This document shows positions 5,446 through 5,707 of a stretch of DNA of 5,707 bases, one piece after another. The position numbers were made by a program, and so were the translations under genes. The first letter of the stretch is position 1; every line of letters starts with the position of its first letter. Where the stretch lies: positions 1 through 5,707 of the forward strand of contig JAUWTR010000133.1 in the NCBI GenBank assembly GCA_030614645.1, given 5' to 3'. Under the pieces are notes generated by a model. It saw nothing but the letters and a program-made list of their open reading frames with translations. It had not been told where the DNA came from and searched no databases. Origin of the DNA: Candidatus Aminicenantota bacterium (lineage in GTDB: Bacteria > Acidobacteriota > Aminicenantia > Aminicenantales > Aminicenantaceae).

Positions 5446-5707
5446 TTATCTTCGTATATAAATATTCCCGTTAAGCGTTTTGATCAGTATTTCCGCTCCG
5501 CCCTTATTAATAACACACCGGGACCAATTGCCTTGGACAACTTCAAATCCCTCATCTGAATAGATATCACCGTGATCGGTCTTCATTTTCAGCGAAACAC
5601 TTTGGAGAGGAGGTAATGTCAGATCAATATTCCCTTCGATAGATGTGAACGCCATCGGCATCTCCGGAGTGATCTCATTAAATTTTATTAAGATATAACC
5701 ATCCACG
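5446..5707 (-). CDS. DUF4097 family beta-strand repeat protein, C-terminal part only
   Basis: The frame is open to the right edge of the window, so the 5' end is missing; the edge GTG (5704-5706) is probably an internal valine. The roughly 86 visible residues show the spaced G-x-I beta-strand pattern of DUF4097: DGYILIKF, a SIEGNIDLTLPP segment, KTDHGDIYSDEGF, and the terminal INKGGAEI plus KTLNGNIYIRR. The last block is a typical end of these proteins. Full-length members generally have a signal peptide and fold as a right-handed beta structure in the periplasm or on the surface, often encoded beside ECF sigma factor/anti-sigma genes. Neither the signal peptide nor any regulator is in view. 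The next gene downstream, the secreted IHDV-repeat protein, fits the same envelope context. Family call is good; function is not established. Confidence 0.82.
   Translation of the reverse strand, partial: VDGYILIKFNEITPEMPMAFTSIEGNIDLTLPPLQSVSLKMKTDHGDIYSDEGFEVVQGNWSRCVINKGGAEILIKTLNGNIYIRR

Overview
The window is 5.7 kb of AT-rich bacterial DNA (roughly 40% GC by eye). Every supported gene lies on the minus strand, so transcription runs from position 5707 towards 1. The contents suggest a free-living bacterium with menaquinone-type quinone chemistry and an envelope-stress or surface-protein locus: a MenA-like prenyltransferase, a CPBP membrane protease, UvrA and YigZ, and a DUF4097 protein beside a secreted repeat protein. 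The DUF4097 plus 29-residue IHDV-repeat combination recalls Ignavibacteria/Bacteroidota-like, Acidobacteria or candidate-phylum genomes. The species cannot be fixed from this sequence alone.

Layout in transcription order: (1) 5707-5446, the 3' end of a DUF4097 beta-strand repeat protein. (2) 5349-3970, a secreted 459-residue protein with twelve IHDV-type motifs, eleven of them spaced exactly 29 residues apart, in two alternating unit types. (3) 3839-2939, a compact two-gene unit of a winged-helix DNA-binding protein and a small nucleotidyltransferase. It is driven by a near-consensus sigma-70-type promoter whose 17-bp spacer contains a 15-bp perfect palindrome, a likely autoregulatory operator. 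(4) About 2880-2741, a gene-free block with potential mutually exclusive stems, ending in a candidate promoter. (5) 2717-1120, a MenA-like UbiA-family prenyltransferase coupled by an ATGA overlap to a CPBP (Rce1/Abi-type) membrane protease. (6) 1097-633, two small unrecognised membrane proteins. (7) 623-474, the last 49 codons of uvrA without the rest of the gene, coupled by an ATGA overlap to yigZ (477 to the window edge), which is cut by the window.

The points most worth a second look are the self-contained winged-helix/nucleotidyltransferase module with its palindrome inside the promoter (a candidate toxin-antitoxin or nucleotide-transfer regulator), the broken uvrA with a sharp homology junction, the alternating 58-residue super-repeat in the secreted protein, and the structured intergenic block before the prenyltransferase.
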